From positions 124,001-188,000 of the forward strand of contig NZ_CABFMD010000022.1 of the NCBI RefSeq assembly GCF_901875555.1: a stretch of DNA of 64,000 bases, given 5' to 3'. Position numbers and translations under genes: made by a program. This document shows positions 15,279 to 24,241 of this stretch, piece by piece. How positions within the stretch are numbered: position 1 is the first letter of the stretch; the number at the start of each line of letters is the position of its first letter. The notes under the pieces are model-generated. The model saw only the letters and a program-made list of their open reading frames with translations. It made no database searches and was not told where the DNA came from. Source of the DNA: Streptococcus parasanguinis (GTDB lineage: Bacteria > Bacillota > Bacilli > Lactobacillales > Streptococcaceae).

Positions 15279-15988
15279 TGTCTATGTTAAAAGTTGAAAA
15301 TCTTTCTGTACACTATGGCATGATCCAGGCTGTCCGTGATGTCAGTTTCGAAGTCAATGAAGGGGAAGTTGTTTCTCTTATCGGTGCCAATGGTGCTGGG
15401 AAAACCTCTATTCTTCGTACCATTTCAGGTTTGGTGCGTCCAAGTGCTGGGAAGATCGAGTTCTTGGGTCAGGAGATTCAAAAGGTTCCGGCTCAAAAGA
15501 TTGTAGCAGCAGGGCTCTCTCAAGTTCCAGAAGGCCGCCACGTCTTTCCAGGCTTGACCGTTATGGAAAACTTGGAAATGGGAGCTTTCTTGAAGAAAGA
15601 TCGAGAAGAAAATCAAGCCAACTTGAAGAAAGTCTTCTCTCGTTTTCCACGATTGGAAGAACGGAAGAACCAAGATGCAGCCACCCTATCTGGTGGGGAA
15701 CAACAAATGCTCGCAATGGGTCGTGCCCTCATGTCGACGCCAAAACTCTTGCTTTTGGATGAACCTTCTATGGGATTGGCCCCAATCTTCATCCAAGAAA
15801 TCTTTGATATCATCCAAGATATCCAAAAACAAGGAACAACCGTTCTCTTGATTGAACAAAATGCCAACAAGGCCCTTGCCATCGCAGACCGTGGTTATGT
15901 TCTCGAAACAGGGAAAGTCGTTCTTTCCGGAACAGGAAAAGAACTCTTAGCCTCAGAAGAAGTCCGTAAGGCTTATTTGGGTGGATAA
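15278..15988 (+). CDS. livF: Branched-chain amino acid ABC transporter ATPase LivF
   Basis: ATPase of 236 residues. Walker A is GANGAGKTS near 37-45, the signature is LSGGEQQML, Walker B is LLLLDEPSMGLAP, and it ends KAYLGG. It is the last gene of the CodY-box operon. A hairpin (AAGAAAAAGAT..ATCTTTCTT, about 16010-16034) and repeat copy 2 follow. Confidence 0.96.
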   Translation: MSMLKVENLSVHYGMIQAVRDVSFEVNEGEVVSLIGANGAGKTSILRTISGLVRPSAGKIEFLGQEIQKVPAQKIVAAGLSQVPEGRHVFPGLTVMENLEMGAFLKKDREENQANLKKVFSRFPRLEERKNQDAATLSGGEQQMLAMGRALMSTPKLLLLDEPSMGLAPIFIQEIFDIIQDIQKQGTTVLLIEQNANKALAIADRGYVLETGKVVLSGTGKELLASEEVRKAYLGG

Positions 15989-16060
15989 GATTTCTAAAGT
16001 TTGTTTGAAAGAAAAAGATAGCTAAATCTTTCTTCGTATTGATGACAAAGAAAATTTAGA

Positions 16061-16244
16061 AACTTTCCATAGGTGAGTACGGACGTCAGCGAACTTCTAC
16101 GAAGTTCCATGACTTAGTTTTGAGCCCCTTCGCTTTTTAATTTCTAAGCTCAGGCTAAAACAGTTCCCCGAACTGTTTTACTCTCAAAACTCCCGAGTGC
16201 TTGAAACAATCTTGTTTCAAGCACTTTTCTCACGGCGGAAAGTT
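16061..16244 (+). repeat. Structured intergenic repeat, copy 2 (forward, enlarged)
   Basis: Same plan as copy 1: AACTTTCC..GTGAG / CTCAC..GGAAAGTT closing stem, hairpin a with GAACTTC/GAAGTTC, hairpin c TTGAAAC/GTTTCAA. Hairpin b is enlarged by about 50 bases that contain their own stem TAAAACAGTT (16156-16165) with AACTGTTTTA (16171-16180). It is the only copy not lying between convergent genes. The rest of the 493-base gap holds an AT-rich stretch, a terminator and the rgg upstream region; no further gene was found. Confidence 0.85.
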
Positions 16245-16341
16245 TCAATATACTCCCAAATGATTCAAAAAATAGCATAATTTCTATTATGAAGAATTAT
16301 TAATCTTATATTATAGGAAAGATAGTTTTACAATATTCAAA

Positions 16342-16369
16342 AGAAAGGTCCTGGAGACCTTTCTTTTTT
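16342..16369 (+). terminator. Terminator upstream of rgg1
   Basis: AGAAAGGTC (16342-16350) pairs with GACCTTTCT (16356-16364), then a T-run. It insulates the Rgg cassette from liv transcription. Confidence 0.85.
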
Positions 16370-16481
16370 CATTTTTACTGGCTGAGATTTTTTCTTAGTA
16401 AAATAATTTAAAATATATAATTTCCTTTATTAATTTGGTAAAATAAACGTAATTACTAATGACTGAAATGGATTATAAGAT

Positions 16482-17348
16482 ATGCGCATAGATCGTAAAG
16501 TTCAATTGGGTGAATTATATAAGGAACTAAGAATTGCCAGAGGCTTAAAACAAAAGGATGTTGCTAGAAAAGGATTAAGCATAGCACAATTGTCTAAATT
16601 TGAAAATGGGCAAACGATGTTAAGTGCTGATAAATTATTAATAGCGATAGAATCAATCCACATGACTTTTGAAGAGTTTGGCCATAAATTAAATAATTAT
16701 GAATTACCTAAAGATATTATTTTAGGTAAGAAGATATCCACTTTATTTTTGAAACAGGATATTAAAGGATTAGAGTATCTATTAACCGAAGTATTACAGA
16801 GTGAAGAGACGGATCGTTATCAAAGAATTCAGTCATTCATTATTGAAAACGCGATACATTCATTAGACCAAAACTATGAAATAAATATTGAAGATAAAAA
16901 AGTATTGGTAGATTATCTATTTTCAATTGAATCTTGGACATGGTTTGAATTATATGTATTTGGAAATACAATGACTTTAATTTCAGATGAAGATCTATTA
17001 TTTTTTGGAGATCAGCTTGCGGAAAGGACTAAAGATTATAATTTTCTTAAACACAATTTAAGTTCTTTAAAATTAACGTACATAAATTTAATTGGCGAAT
17101 TAATTTTAAGAAAAATTGATACTCAAGTTCCATTGTTTATACTCGAGCTAGAAAAACTTCTTTTCCCATATGATATGCTAGAAATCATGTTGTTAAAATT
17201 TTTAAAATTAGTAAATGGTTATTTAAAGTCAAAAAATTCTAAAAAGGAAATTAAACAATTTATAGAGTCTCTTCGAGTTGTTGGTGATAGTCAACTGATT
17301 AATATTTTAGAGGTAAAATTGGACCAGTTTGGGATACATATAAATTAG
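16482..17348 (+). CDS. Rgg/GadR/MutR-family transcriptional regulator (Rgg1)
   Basis: Protein of 288 residues: an N-terminal XRE helix-turn-helix (about 5-65, with SIAQLSKFENGQT) and a C-terminal all-helical region typical of Rgg proteins, which bind short peptides in the cytoplasm. Family members regulate neighbouring genes in response to secreted pheromones; the ligand here is unknown and I found no classic SHP gene beside it. Base composition is clearly more AT-rich than the liv genes, and the cassette interrupts the livF-CBS gene order known from pneumococcus, suggesting acquisition. The likely target is the MFS gene downstream. Confidence 0.88.
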   Translation: MRIDRKVQLGELYKELRIARGLKQKDVARKGLSIAQLSKFENGQTMLSADKLLIAIESIHMTFEEFGHKLNNYELPKDIILGKKISTLFLKQDIKGLEYLLTEVLQSEETDRYQRIQSFIIENAIHSLDQNYEINIEDKKVLVDYLFSIESWTWFELYVFGNTMTLISDEDLLFFGDQLAERTKDYNFLKHNLSSLKLTYINLIGELILRKIDTQVPLFILELEKLLFPYDMLEIMLLKFLKLVNGYLKSKNSKKEIKQFIESLRVVGDSQLINILEVKLDQFGIHIN

Positions 17349-17360
17349 GAAAAAGATTAG

Positions 17361-17408
17361 ATGTATGAGATAGGATATTTCATATTTGAAACTCTGTTAA
17401 ATATTTAA
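17361..17408 (+). CDS. Candidate small hydrophobic peptide, 15 residues
   Basis: A short ORF (MYEIGYFIFETLLNI) starts 12 bases after the rgg1 stop, with only a poor AGGAAAAAG ribosome site. It is hydrophobic, as Rgg pheromones are, but lacks their usual Lys-rich N-terminus and length of about 22 residues. It may be chance. Confidence 0.2.
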   Translation: MYEIGYFIFETLLNI

Positions 17409-17485
17409 AATTTAGTAGTAAACTATATTTAGATATAACAATTAAATTCTTCGATATTTTGTTAATTCATATAGAAGAATAAAAT

Positions 17486-17516
17486 AATTCTAATAATAAA
17501 TATTTTTATTAGAATT
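17486..17516. repeat. Perfect inverted repeat before the MFS gene
   Basis: AATTCTAATAA (17486-17496) and TTATTAGAATT (17506-17516) are perfect inverted arms of 11 bases. It could be an Rgg-type operator or an mRNA hairpin; there is no GC core for a terminator. Confidence 0.5.
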
Positions 17517-17522
17517 TAAGTC

Positions 17523-17561
17523 ATGTCTATTAAGTATCTACTAGGAAGGTATTGCAGATGA
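17523..17561 (+). CDS. Candidate 12-residue upstream ORF overlapping the MFS start
   Basis: MSIKYLLGRYCR; its TGA overlaps the MFS ATG (ATGA), so it could couple translation. No clear ribosome site. It is noted because the second MFS cassette also has a short ORF just before the transporter. Confidence 0.25.
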   Translation: MSIKYLLGRYCR

Positions 17562-18796
17562 AAGTCTTTTTTAGAAATATATTTTTTAGGAATCTAGTGT
17601 TGTCTAGTTTCTTTGATGATTTAGGGTCAACTATTTATAATCTTGTTTTTGTGGTTTTTGCAGCAAGTATGGCGAATAGTAAATTGGCAGTTGGTGTAGC
17701 GAGTTTTATACAATATATTCCAACGATTTTTGCTCTTTTTATTGCAATGCAGGCTGACAAAACAAAGAATAAGAAATTGTGGTTGCTATTATTAGGATAT
17801 ATACAAGCAGTATTATTTATTATAGTTGCGTTCTTATCGAAAGAAAATTCATGGCTAGTTTTCTCAATTGTATGTTTCATTAACATCCTATCAGATTGTA
17901 TTGCAGAGTACAGAAGAGGCCTAGTGTTACCTATGTTTCAGTCCCACATTCCTGAAGAAGAACTGATGGAAGCATACTCTTTTGATCAAGTAATTAGTCA
18001 AATAACTTTGATTTCTGGTCAAACTTTGGGTGTTTGGTTACTAACGATTTCTCATAATAATTTCTTCTTTTTAGCTACAATAAATGCTATAAGTTTCTTA
18101 TTATCATCGATGGTGTTGCTTAAAATTCAAAGACAATTGACACATCCAGAAGTTAATTATTCACCAGAAAATGGGTTTATCTCCCAAATTAAGAACCTTT
18201 ACAAAAATAGTAAAAGTATATTTAAATATCAAGAGAAAGTACGTTTTGGTCTAATGATTTTTTCAATTTTAGGATTAAATTCGCTAGGCGGTGCTATTTT
18301 AATAATGTACAATTTGAAATTTACAGAAATAACTCCCTTTGGTTTATCTTTTGCTCAGTCGGTGTTTTTACTTCAAACAATATTATTTGTTTCAGCCCTA
18401 ATTGGTGGAATGACCCCTAATGATTATTTTTCTAAGCTTTCACTTATTAAAATACTTCAAATAGATAGTGGATTATTAATTTTAATAGGAATATGTGGTT
18501 GGATAAATGGTTTGGAAATTATTTCCTTTAGTGTGTTGGCATTCATGATGTATCTTAGCAGTAAGGTAAATCCCAAATTAAATAGTCTATTAATGGCAAA
18601 ACTTCCACCGGAAATTCTTGCACAAACTAGTAGTTTTTTTAAGGTTATATCAGTATTATCAATGCCATTAGCAACTATTTTGTTTACAAGTTTATCCATT
18701 TGGAACTTTCAGTTTGCTTGGGGTGCATTCTTATTATTATCTATTGTGGTATTTGTACTTTCCTTATTTTCTAATAAATCGGTTACTAGTGACTAA
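17558..18796 (+). CDS. MFS transporter next to Rgg1
   Basis: Membrane protein of 412 residues with about 12 hydrophobic helices, of the MFS_3/macrolide-efflux-like type (FFDDLGSTIYNLVFVVFAASMANS at the start; cytoplasmic loop MQADKTKNKKLW after helix 2, the MFS motif A position). Probably an exporter; the cargo is unknown. The ATG at 17558 follows AGGAAGG; a TTG two codons earlier is less likely. AT-rich like rgg1. It is plausibly the regulated target of Rgg1 and might export a peptide or a toxic compound. Confidence 0.85.
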   Translation: MKVFFRNIFFRNLVLSSFFDDLGSTIYNLVFVVFAASMANSKLAVGVASFIQYIPTIFALFIAMQADKTKNKKLWLLLLGYIQAVLFIIVAFLSKENSWLVFSIVCFINILSDCIAEYRRGLVLPMFQSHIPEEELMEAYSFDQVISQITLISGQTLGVWLLTISHNNFFFLATINAISFLLSSMVLLKIQRQLTHPEVNYSPENGFISQIKNLYKNSKSIFKYQEKVRFGLMIFSILGLNSLGGAILIMYNLKFTEITPFGLSFAQSVFLLQTILFVSALIGGMTPNDYFSKLSLIKILQIDSGLLILIGICGWINGLEIISFSVLAFMMYLSSKVNPKLNSLLMAKLPPEILAQTSSFFKVISVLSMPLATILFTSLSIWNFQFAWGAFLLLSIVVFVLSLFSNKSVTSD

Positions 18797-18887
18797 GATT
18801 AGTTTGCAAGATTTAAATGTTGAATAAAAAGGTACGTGTGTTTGATTTTTCTAAATTTTGAAAACAAGAGAAAACTGCTGAAAGCGT

Positions 18888-18916
18888 TTGAAATCATTCT
18901 TAAAATCAAGTATAAT
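18888..18916 (+). promoter_or_regulatory. Promoter of the CBS-domain gene
   Basis: TTGAAA (18888-18893), 17-base spacer, TATAAT (18911-18916). The overlapping TGAAAGCGTTTGAA (18879-18892) resembles a CcpA cre site with two mismatches, so CcpA control is only a possibility. Confidence 0.65.
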
Positions 18917-18946
18917 AAAACTAGTAAAAGCATAGGAGAACTTGTT

Positions 18947-19603
18947 ATGGCTGTTAAAGATTTTATGACACGTAAAGTGGTTTACATTAGTCCAGATACT
19001 ACAATTGCCCATGCGGCAGATTTGATGCGCGAACAAGGTTTGCACCGTTTGCCGGTTATTGAAAATGACAAATTGGTCGGCTTGGTGACAGAAGGTACGA
19101 TTGCAGAAGCCAGTCCATCTAAAGCAACCAGCTTGTCTATTTTTGAAATGAACTATCTCTTGAACAAGACCAAGGTCAAAGATGTCATGCTTCGTGATGT
19201 CATTACTGTCTCAAAATTTGCAAGTCTAGAAGATGCGACCTACCTCATGTATAAGAACAAGGTGGGAATTCTTCCAGTCGTGGACAATGAGCAAGTATCC
19301 GGTGTCATCACGGATCGTGATATTTTCCGTGCCTTCCTTGAAGTTTCCGGTTATGGAGAAGAAGGAGTCCGTGTTCGCTTTGTGACAGAAGATAAGGTTG
19401 GCGTTCTAGAACAAATCATTCACTTGATTGTAGAAGAAGGGTATAACATCGCCAATACAGTCAATATCCCAACCAAAGACGATCGTGTCGTCATCGAAGT
19501 TCAAATTGATGGGGTGACAGATCTAGAAGGAATCCGTACTAAATTTGAAGCCAACGGTTTGAAAGTCGATGAAATCATTCGAACTAGCGCAAAAGCTATT
19601 TAA
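18947..19603 (+). CDS. CBS-domain and ACT-domain protein (AcuB-like)
   Basis: Cytoplasmic protein of 218 residues with two CBS domains (about 1-60 and 72-132) and a C-terminal ACT-like domain (about 140-212, RVRFVTEDKVGVLEQIIHLI). CBS pairs bind adenine nucleotides and ACT domains bind small ligands such as amino acids; the function of this streptococcal protein is not established. It lies next to the liv operon in related genomes, and an ACT domain would suit sensing of amino acids, but this is inference. The ATG at 18947 follows AGGAGA; the frame is open for longer upstream but lies in promoter sequence. Confidence 0.88.
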   Translation: MAVKDFMTRKVVYISPDTTIAHAADLMREQGLHRLPVIENDKLVGLVTEGTIAEASPSKATSLSIFEMNYLLNKTKVKDVMLRDVITVSKFASLEDATYLMYKNKVGILPVVDNEQVSGVITDRDIFRAFLEVSGYGEEGVRVRFVTEDKVGVLEQIIHLIVEEGYNIANTVNIPTKDDRVVIEVQIDGVTDLEGIRTKFEANGLKVDEIIRTSAKAI

Positions 19604-19611
19604 TAAAAAAT

Positions 19612-19640
19612 CAGGCTGGATGAACATCCAGTCTGGTTTT
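19612..19640 (+). terminator. CBS gene terminator
   Basis: CAGGCTGGATG pairs with CATCCAGTCTGG around AA, followed by TTTT. It resembles the hairpin at 19856-19886 across repeat copy 3 (16 of 21 aligned positions), with compensatory changes in the stem. Confidence 0.75.
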
Positions 19641-19707
19641 GTATAAAGTAATCTAATAAATTCTATAAAAATATTTATGATTTTATTAATTACCACGTGT
19701 ATTCTAA

Positions 19708-19841
19708 GATTTTCCGCCGTGAGAAAATAGCATGAAACATACTTGTTTCATGCTTTCGGAATTCTTGAGACATTAGGCTCAAAAATTAGTCATGGAACTT
19801 TGTAAAAGTTCGCTGACGTCCGTACTCACCTAAGGAAAATC
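19708..19841 (-). repeat. Structured intergenic repeat, copy 3 (reverse)
   Basis: Read on the minus strand it has the same order of stems. The closing stem here is GATTTTCC/GGAAAATC instead of AACTTTCC/GGAAAGTT; hairpin c is ATGAAAC/GTTTCAT instead of TTGAAAC/GTTTCAA; hairpin a is GAACTTT/AAAGTTC. Each change is matched on the partner strand. It lies in the convergent gap between the CBS gene and yitT, which holds nothing else but the two flanking terminators. Confidence 0.85.
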
Positions 19842-19855
19842 ATAAATAGAAAAAC

Positions 19856-19886
19856 AAAGCTAGATGAAAATCTAGCCTTTTTTTTA
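19856..19886 (-). terminator. yitT-family gene terminator
   Basis: GCTAGAT/ATCTAGC stem (19859-19876), flanked by A-rich and T-rich runs, so it can work in both directions. Confidence 0.8.
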
Positions 19887-20774
19887 TTAACGGGTAATGG
19901 GTTGTTTTTCTTTATCTAAAGTGAAGCCTTCGCCGAGAATTTCATGGGCTTCGGAAATCGTGATAAAGGCGAATGGATCAATACGATTGATGATGTCTTT
20001 CATTTGTTTCATCTCATTCCGCGAAACGACACAGTAGACGATATCCAGGTCCTTACGGCTGTAATAGCCCATCCCACGGATAAAGGTAATCCCGCGCCCC
20101 AGATCGTCAGATACCTTTTGGGCAATCTCTTCTGGTTTAGCTGTAACGATGAGGAAGCCTTTTCCAGCGAAACCACCTTCTCCAATCAAGTCGATCACAA
20201 GGGTGTCAATCAGGATGAAGAAGAGAGTATACATGGCGGTACGGACATCTTGGAAGACTACGACAACAGTTGTCAGAACAATGGCATCTACAATCAACAT
20301 GAGTTTTCCCATACTGAGGGAAGTGTATTTATTAAAGATGCGAGCGAGGATATCTGTTCCTCCAGTGGTTCCTCCAGCATTGAAGATGATCCCTAGCCCC
20401 AAACCAAGGACAACCCCTGAGGTGATACAGGCAAGCAGAATATCTCCTTTAAAGGCGTCAAAGATGAAATGATGGTAGCGGTGGCTGAGGGGCATAGCTT
20501 CAAAAATAGCCATCCAAGCCGAAACCGAAAAGGTCCCCAGCAAGCTCAGATAAAGAGATTTCTTGCCCAGCAGCTTCCAAGCTAAAACGAAGAGAGGGAT
20601 ATTGATCAGCAAGTTCATGATGGATACAGGGATTTTGAAGAGGTAGTAGGTGATCAAGGTAATCCCTGTTGCTCCTCCTTCATAGAAGTGAAAGGGAATG
20701 ACCAAAAAATAGATCCCAAACGAAAAAATGCCGGCCCCAAAAATGATAGCCAGAATATCTTTAAATTTAAACAT
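19887..20774 (-). CDS. YitT family membrane protein (DUF161/DUF2179)
   Basis: Protein of 295 residues. The N-terminal two thirds hold about five to six membrane helices of the YitT (DUF161) type with the glycine-rich NAGGTTGGTDILARI motif; the C-terminal part (about 220-285) is a soluble DUF2179 domain (KPEEIAQKVSDDLGRGITFIRGMGYYSRKD). Function is unknown; distant likeness to transporters is all that can be said. Monocistronic on the minus strand. Confidence 0.88.
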   Translation of the reverse strand: MFKFKDILAIIFGAGIFSFGIYFLVIPFHFYEGGATGITLITYYLFKIPVSIMNLLINIPLFVLAWKLLGKKSLYLSLLGTFSVSAWMAIFEAMPLSHRYHHFIFDAFKGDILLACITSGVVLGLGLGIIFNAGGTTGGTDILARIFNKYTSLSMGKLMLIVDAIVLTTVVVVFQDVRTAMYTLFFILIDTLVIDLIGEGGFAGKGFLIVTAKPEEIAQKVSDDLGRGITFIRGMGYYSRKDLDIVYCVVSRNEMKQMKDIINRIDPFAFITISEAHEILGEGFTLDKEKQPITR

Positions 20775-20923
20775 GATAGGTTGTCTCCTAAAACTTTATA
20801 AGATCATTGTAACAAAAAAGTGAAAAAATGAAAATGACTTTGAAAAATTTTCTCTCCTAAAATACAAGATTTTTACCCTTATTTTTGGTAAAATAAAAAG
20901 AAGAAAAACAGAAAGAGGATACT

Positions 20924-21562
20924 ATGGTAAACGGTACATTAATTTCATTTGAAGGTCCAGAAGGAGCGGGAAAATCATCGGTCCTAGAAGCCATTTTACC
21001 TCTACTTGAAGAAAAAGGAATTCCTTTCATTACAACCCGTGAACCAGGTGGTGTCGACATTGCCGAAAAGATCCGCCAAGTCATTCTGGATCCAGACCAT
21101 ACTAGTATGGATGCCAAGACCGAGTTGTTGCTCTATATTGCTAGTCGCCGGCAGCATTTGGTGGAACGTGTCTTGCCAGCTCTTGCAGCTGGGAAGGTTG
21201 TCTTGATGGACCGCTTTATTGACAGCTCGGTGGCTTATCAAGGGTATGGTCGCGGTCTGAGTGTGGAAGACATCGAATGGCTCAATCAATTCGCGACAGA
21301 TGGTCTGAAGCCAGACCTAACCCTTTACTTTGATCTGGATGTCGAAGAAGGGCTTGCACGAATTGCGAAAAACCAAGAGCGGGAAGTCAATCGTTTGGAT
21401 TTGGAAGGATTGGAACTTCACCAAAAAGTCAGACAAGGTTATTTGGCCTTGTATGAAAAGGAACCAGAGCGCATTGTGAAAATCGATGCCAGTCAATCCT
21501 TTGAAGCAGTCTTTACGGATGTCTTGGCTGTTTTAGAAAATCGCTTGGGGACATTGAAATGA
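20924..21562 (+). CDS. tmk: Thymidylate kinase
   Basis: Enzyme of 212 residues that phosphorylates dTMP to dTDP for DNA synthesis. The P-loop [10 protein letters not shown] is at 10-19, TTREPGG at 37-43 and DRFIDSS is the mid-protein substrate motif. It overlaps holB by four bases (ATGA), the first junction of the tmk-holB-yabA-rsmI operon well known in Firmicutes. TAAAAT at 20889-20894 is a possible -10. Confidence 0.97.
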   Translation: MVNGTLISFEGPEGAGKSSVLEAILPLLEEKGIPFITTREPGGVDIAEKIRQVILDPDHTSMDAKTELLLYIASRRQHLVERVLPALAAGKVVLMDRFIDSSVAYQGYGRGLSVEDIEWLNQFATDGLKPDLTLYFDLDVEEGLARIAKNQEREVNRLDLEGLELHQKVRQGYLALYEKEPERIVKIDASQSFEAVFTDVLAVLENRLGTLK

Positions 21563-22452
21563 ATCTAGGAGAGATCCAACAGCTCCAGCCAGAATTGGTG
21601 GAGCGCTTCACCCATATCTTAGAGAATGGACATCTTAGCCATGCCTATCTCTTTACAGGCTCTTTTGCTAGTTTTGAGATGGCTCTCTTGCTAGCTCAAA
21701 GTCAGTTTTGCGAAGATTTGCAAGGAGTCTGGCCTTGTGGCAAATGTCGATCCTGTCGCTTGATTGCTGAAGAAGAATTCTCAGACGTGAAGATCGTGCG
21801 TCCAGTCAACCAGATCATAAAGACTGATCGTATTCGCTCGTTGGTTCAAGACTTTTCTCAATCCGGGTTTGAAGGAAGTCGGCAGGTCTTTATTGTCCAA
21901 GATGCGGACAAGATGCATACTAATGCGGCCAATTCCCTCCTGAAAGTTATGGAAGAACCTCAGAGTGAGATCTATCTCTTTTTGTTGACCGCTGATGAAA
22001 ATCTAATCCTCCCCACCATCAAGAGTCGGGCCCAGCAGGTCCATTTTCCAAAAAATCAAGCCTATTTGACAGAGCTTTTGGAAAAAGAAGGTTTGGTCAA
22101 ATCGCAAGCAAGGTTGGTGGCTCGATTTAGTTTTAGTCTTGAAGAGGCAGAACTACAAAAAAAGAATGCCTTATTTTTTGAATTGGCAAAAGTTTGCGAG
22201 CAGTTCATAGACCGTTGCCAATCTAGTCGCAATCGTGCTTATTTGGAAGTGACCCGCCTAGTGAGCTTGGCAGATGATAAGGAAAAACAAAGCCAGTCCT
22301 TTCGATTGATGGAGTTGGCTTTAGAAGAGCAGTTGCGCTTGAGAAGATCCCAGCAGCTGCTGGAAAAATTGAGTCTTGCTCGCACCATGTGGAAGGCCAA
22401 TGTTTCGTTCCAAAATGCTCTGGAATATATGGTTTTGAGCTTAGAAAGTTAA
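21559..22452 (+). CDS. holB: DNA polymerase III subunit delta'
   Basis: Clamp-loader subunit of 297 residues. It has the AAA+ fold of delta' with a zinc cluster (C51, C60, C63, C66 in [16 protein letters not shown]) and the sensor-region motif [10 protein letters not shown]. Like other delta' subunits it lacks a usable ATP loop. It works in the replisome to load the beta clamp. Translation is coupled to tmk by overlap. Confidence 0.95.
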   Translation: MNLGEIQQLQPELVERFTHILENGHLSHAYLFTGSFASFEMALLLAQSQFCEDLQGVWPCGKCRSCRLIAEEEFSDVKIVRPVNQIIKTDRIRSLVQDFSQSGFEGSRQVFIVQDADKMHTNAANSLLKVMEEPQSEIYLFLLTADENLILPTIKSRAQQVHFPKNQAYLTELLEKEGLVKSQARLVARFSFSLEEAELQKKNALFFELAKVCEQFIDRCQSSRNRAYLEVTRLVSLADDKEKQSQSFRLMELALEEQLRLRRSQQLLEKLSLARTMWKANVSFQNALEYMVLSLES

Positions 22453-22461
22453 GGAGACAGA

Positions 22462-22782
22462 ATGAATAAAAAAGAATTATTTGATGCTTTAGACGGCTTT
22501 TCACAGAATTTGCTGGTCACCTTGGCTGAGGTCGAAGCTATCAAGAAAAATTTAAAAGAAGTGATCGAAGAAAATACAGCTCTTCGTCTAGAAAATGACA
22601 AATTGAGAGAGCGCTTGGGAGAAGTAGAAAAGACTTCATCGGCTAAATCTCAACACCATGGTCGTGAAAATTTGCAACGCATATACAATGATGGTTTTCA
22701 CATTTGTACTTATTCCTACGGCCAACGTCGTGAGAACGATGAAGAGTGTATGTTTTGTGACGAGTTGTTATTTAGGGAGTAA
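22462..22782 (+). CDS. yabA: Replication initiation control protein YabA
   Basis: Small protein of 106 residues with an N-terminal coiled coil (about 1-55, leucine- and glutamate-rich) and a C-terminal zinc-binding part (H80, C82, C96, C99). In Bacillus YabA bridges DnaA and the DnaN clamp to limit initiation; the same is expected here. It starts ten bases after holB, with an AAGGAGA ribosome site, and ends two bases before rsmI. Confidence 0.95.
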   Translation: MNKKELFDALDGFSQNLLVTLAEVEAIKKNLKEVIEENTALRLENDKLRERLGEVEKTSSAKSQHHGRENLQRIYNDGFHICTYSYGQRRENDEECMFCDELLFRE

Positions 22783-22784
22783 GC

Positions 22785-23642
22785 ATGCAGATCCAACGAA
22801 GTTTTAAAGGGGAAAAGAAAACAGGGGTGCTTTACCTGGTCCCAACACCGATCGGCAATCGCGAGGATATGAGTTACCGCATGGTCCAAACCTTAAAGGA
22901 TGTGGACTTGATCGCAGCTGAGGATACCAGAAATACAGGCCTCTTGCTCAAGCATTTTGAGATTAGGACACCCCAGACTAGCTTTCATGAGCATAATGCC
23001 CAGGAGAAAATTCCAGATCTAATCGCCCATTTAGAATCTGGAAAAGATTTGGCACAGGTCTCAGATGCAGGACTCCCTAGTATCTCTGATCCTGGTCATG
23101 ATTTGGTTAAGGCAGCGATTGAACGCGAGATTCCTGTCGTAGCTGTTCCTGGTCCAAGTGCAGGGATTACAGGCTTGATTGCCAGTGGCCTAGCACCACA
23201 ACCCCATATTTTTTATGGATTTCTACCTCGCAAAGAAGGGCAACAAAAAGCCTTTTTCCAAGAAAAAGTGGCCTATCCGGAGACGCAGATTTTTTATGAG
23301 TCGCCTCATCGGGTGAAGGCGACCTTAGAGAATATGTTGGCTGTCTATGGGGATCGTCTGGTTGTCTTGGTTCGTGAATTGACCAAGATCTACGAAGAAT
23401 ATACTCGCGGCAGCATTTCAGAGTTAGTCGCATTTCTTGAAGAAAATCCCCTCAAAGGTGAGTGCCTCTTGATCGTCGAAGGAGCCAAGGAAGAAGATCT
23501 AGATCTAGAAGAGGTAGACTTAATCCAAGAGATCGATGCTTTGGTCAAAGACGGCATGAAGAAAAATCAAGCCATTAAACAGGTCGCCAAACAATATGGC
23601 CTACAAAAGAGTGAGCTCTATGCTCAGTACCACCAAGAATAG
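22785..23642 (+). CDS. rsmI: 16S rRNA 2'-O-methyltransferase RsmI
   Basis: Enzyme of 285 residues of the tetrapyrrole-methylase fold that methylates the 2'-O of C1402 in 16S rRNA using SAM. Family marks are LYLVPTPIGNREDM (about 16-29), AAEDTRNTG, VSDAGLPSISDPG and VPGPSA. The start ATG is six bases downstream of GGGAG at the yabA end. It is the last of the replication-linked genes. Confidence 0.96.
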   Translation: MQIQRSFKGEKKTGVLYLVPTPIGNREDMSYRMVQTLKDVDLIAAEDTRNTGLLLKHFEIRTPQTSFHEHNAQEKIPDLIAHLESGKDLAQVSDAGLPSISDPGHDLVKAAIEREIPVVAVPGPSAGITGLIASGLAPQPHIFYGFLPRKEGQQKAFFQEKVAYPETQIFYESPHRVKATLENMLAVYGDRLVVLVRELTKIYEEYTRGSISELVAFLEENPLKGECLLIVEGAKEEDLDLEEVDLIQEIDALVKDGMKKNQAIKQVAKQYGLQKSELYAQYHQE

Positions 23643-23659
23643 GAAAGGACAGGTGCAGG

Positions 23660-24241
23660 ATGGAAATTAGAATGGCTTATCCAAATGAGATCCAGCGAAT
23701 TATGGAAATCATCCAAGATGCTAAGGAAAACCTAGCGCAAAGACAGGTCGATCAGTGGCAGGATGGTTATCCAGATGAAGAGATCATTTTTGAGGATATT
23801 CTAGAAAGTCGTGGTTATGTGGCTGTTGAAGATCAGGAAATCGTTGCCTATGCAGCCGTCCACAAGGGAAATGAAGCAGCCTATAATGAGATTTACGATG
23901 GCAAGTGGGAGCATGACAACTATATGTATGTTACCTTTCACCGCGTCGCTGTGGCCAAAGAAGCTGCTGGCAAAGGGGTGGCTCAGACCTTCCTTCAAGG
24001 CTTGATCGAAGGAGAAAAAGGGCCTGATTTCCGTTGCGATACGCATCCGGATAATCTGGTCATGCAACATTTGCTTGAAAAATTAGGCTATCATTATTGT
24101 GGAAAGGTCCCAATTGATGGCGTCCGTCTGGCTTATCAAAAGATCAAACGAAAAGCAGAAACTAGTCTATTCCAAGTGGTATCAGAAGAGGACCGCTGGG
24201 ACCAAAGAGCAGAAGCAGCCTCCAATGACTCTTTATCTTAA
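23660..24241 (+). CDS. GNAT family acetyltransferase
   Basis: Protein of 193 residues with one GNAT domain (about 1-160). The acetyl-CoA-binding segment is VAVAKEAAGKGVAQTFLQGL. The substrate cannot be told from sequence. It follows rsmI by 17 bases and overlaps ogt by 17 bases, so it is probably cotranscribed. The charged C-terminal tail beyond about 165 is less conserved in look and overlaps the ogt start. Confidence 0.88.
   Translation: MEIRMAYPNEIQRIMEIIQDAKENLAQRQVDQWQDGYPDEEIIFEDILESRGYVAVEDQEIVAYAAVHKGNEAAYNEIYDGKWEHDNYMYVTFHRVAVAKEAAGKGVAQTFLQGLIEGEKGPDFRCDTHPDNLVMQHLLEKLGYHYCGKVPIDGVRLAYQKIKRKAETSLFQVVSEEDRWDQRAEAASNDSLS

Noticed and set aside
16253..16481. Possible SHP-type pheromone gene on either strand upstream of rgg1
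   Set aside because: Only very short ORFs or one lying in the terminator hairpin were found; none has the Lys-rich start, hydrophobic tail and ribosome site expected.
24099..24224. Upstream TTG start for ogt
   Set aside because: It would add 42 residues fully overlapping the acetyltransferase in another frame; the ATG at 24225 gives the known family N-terminus.
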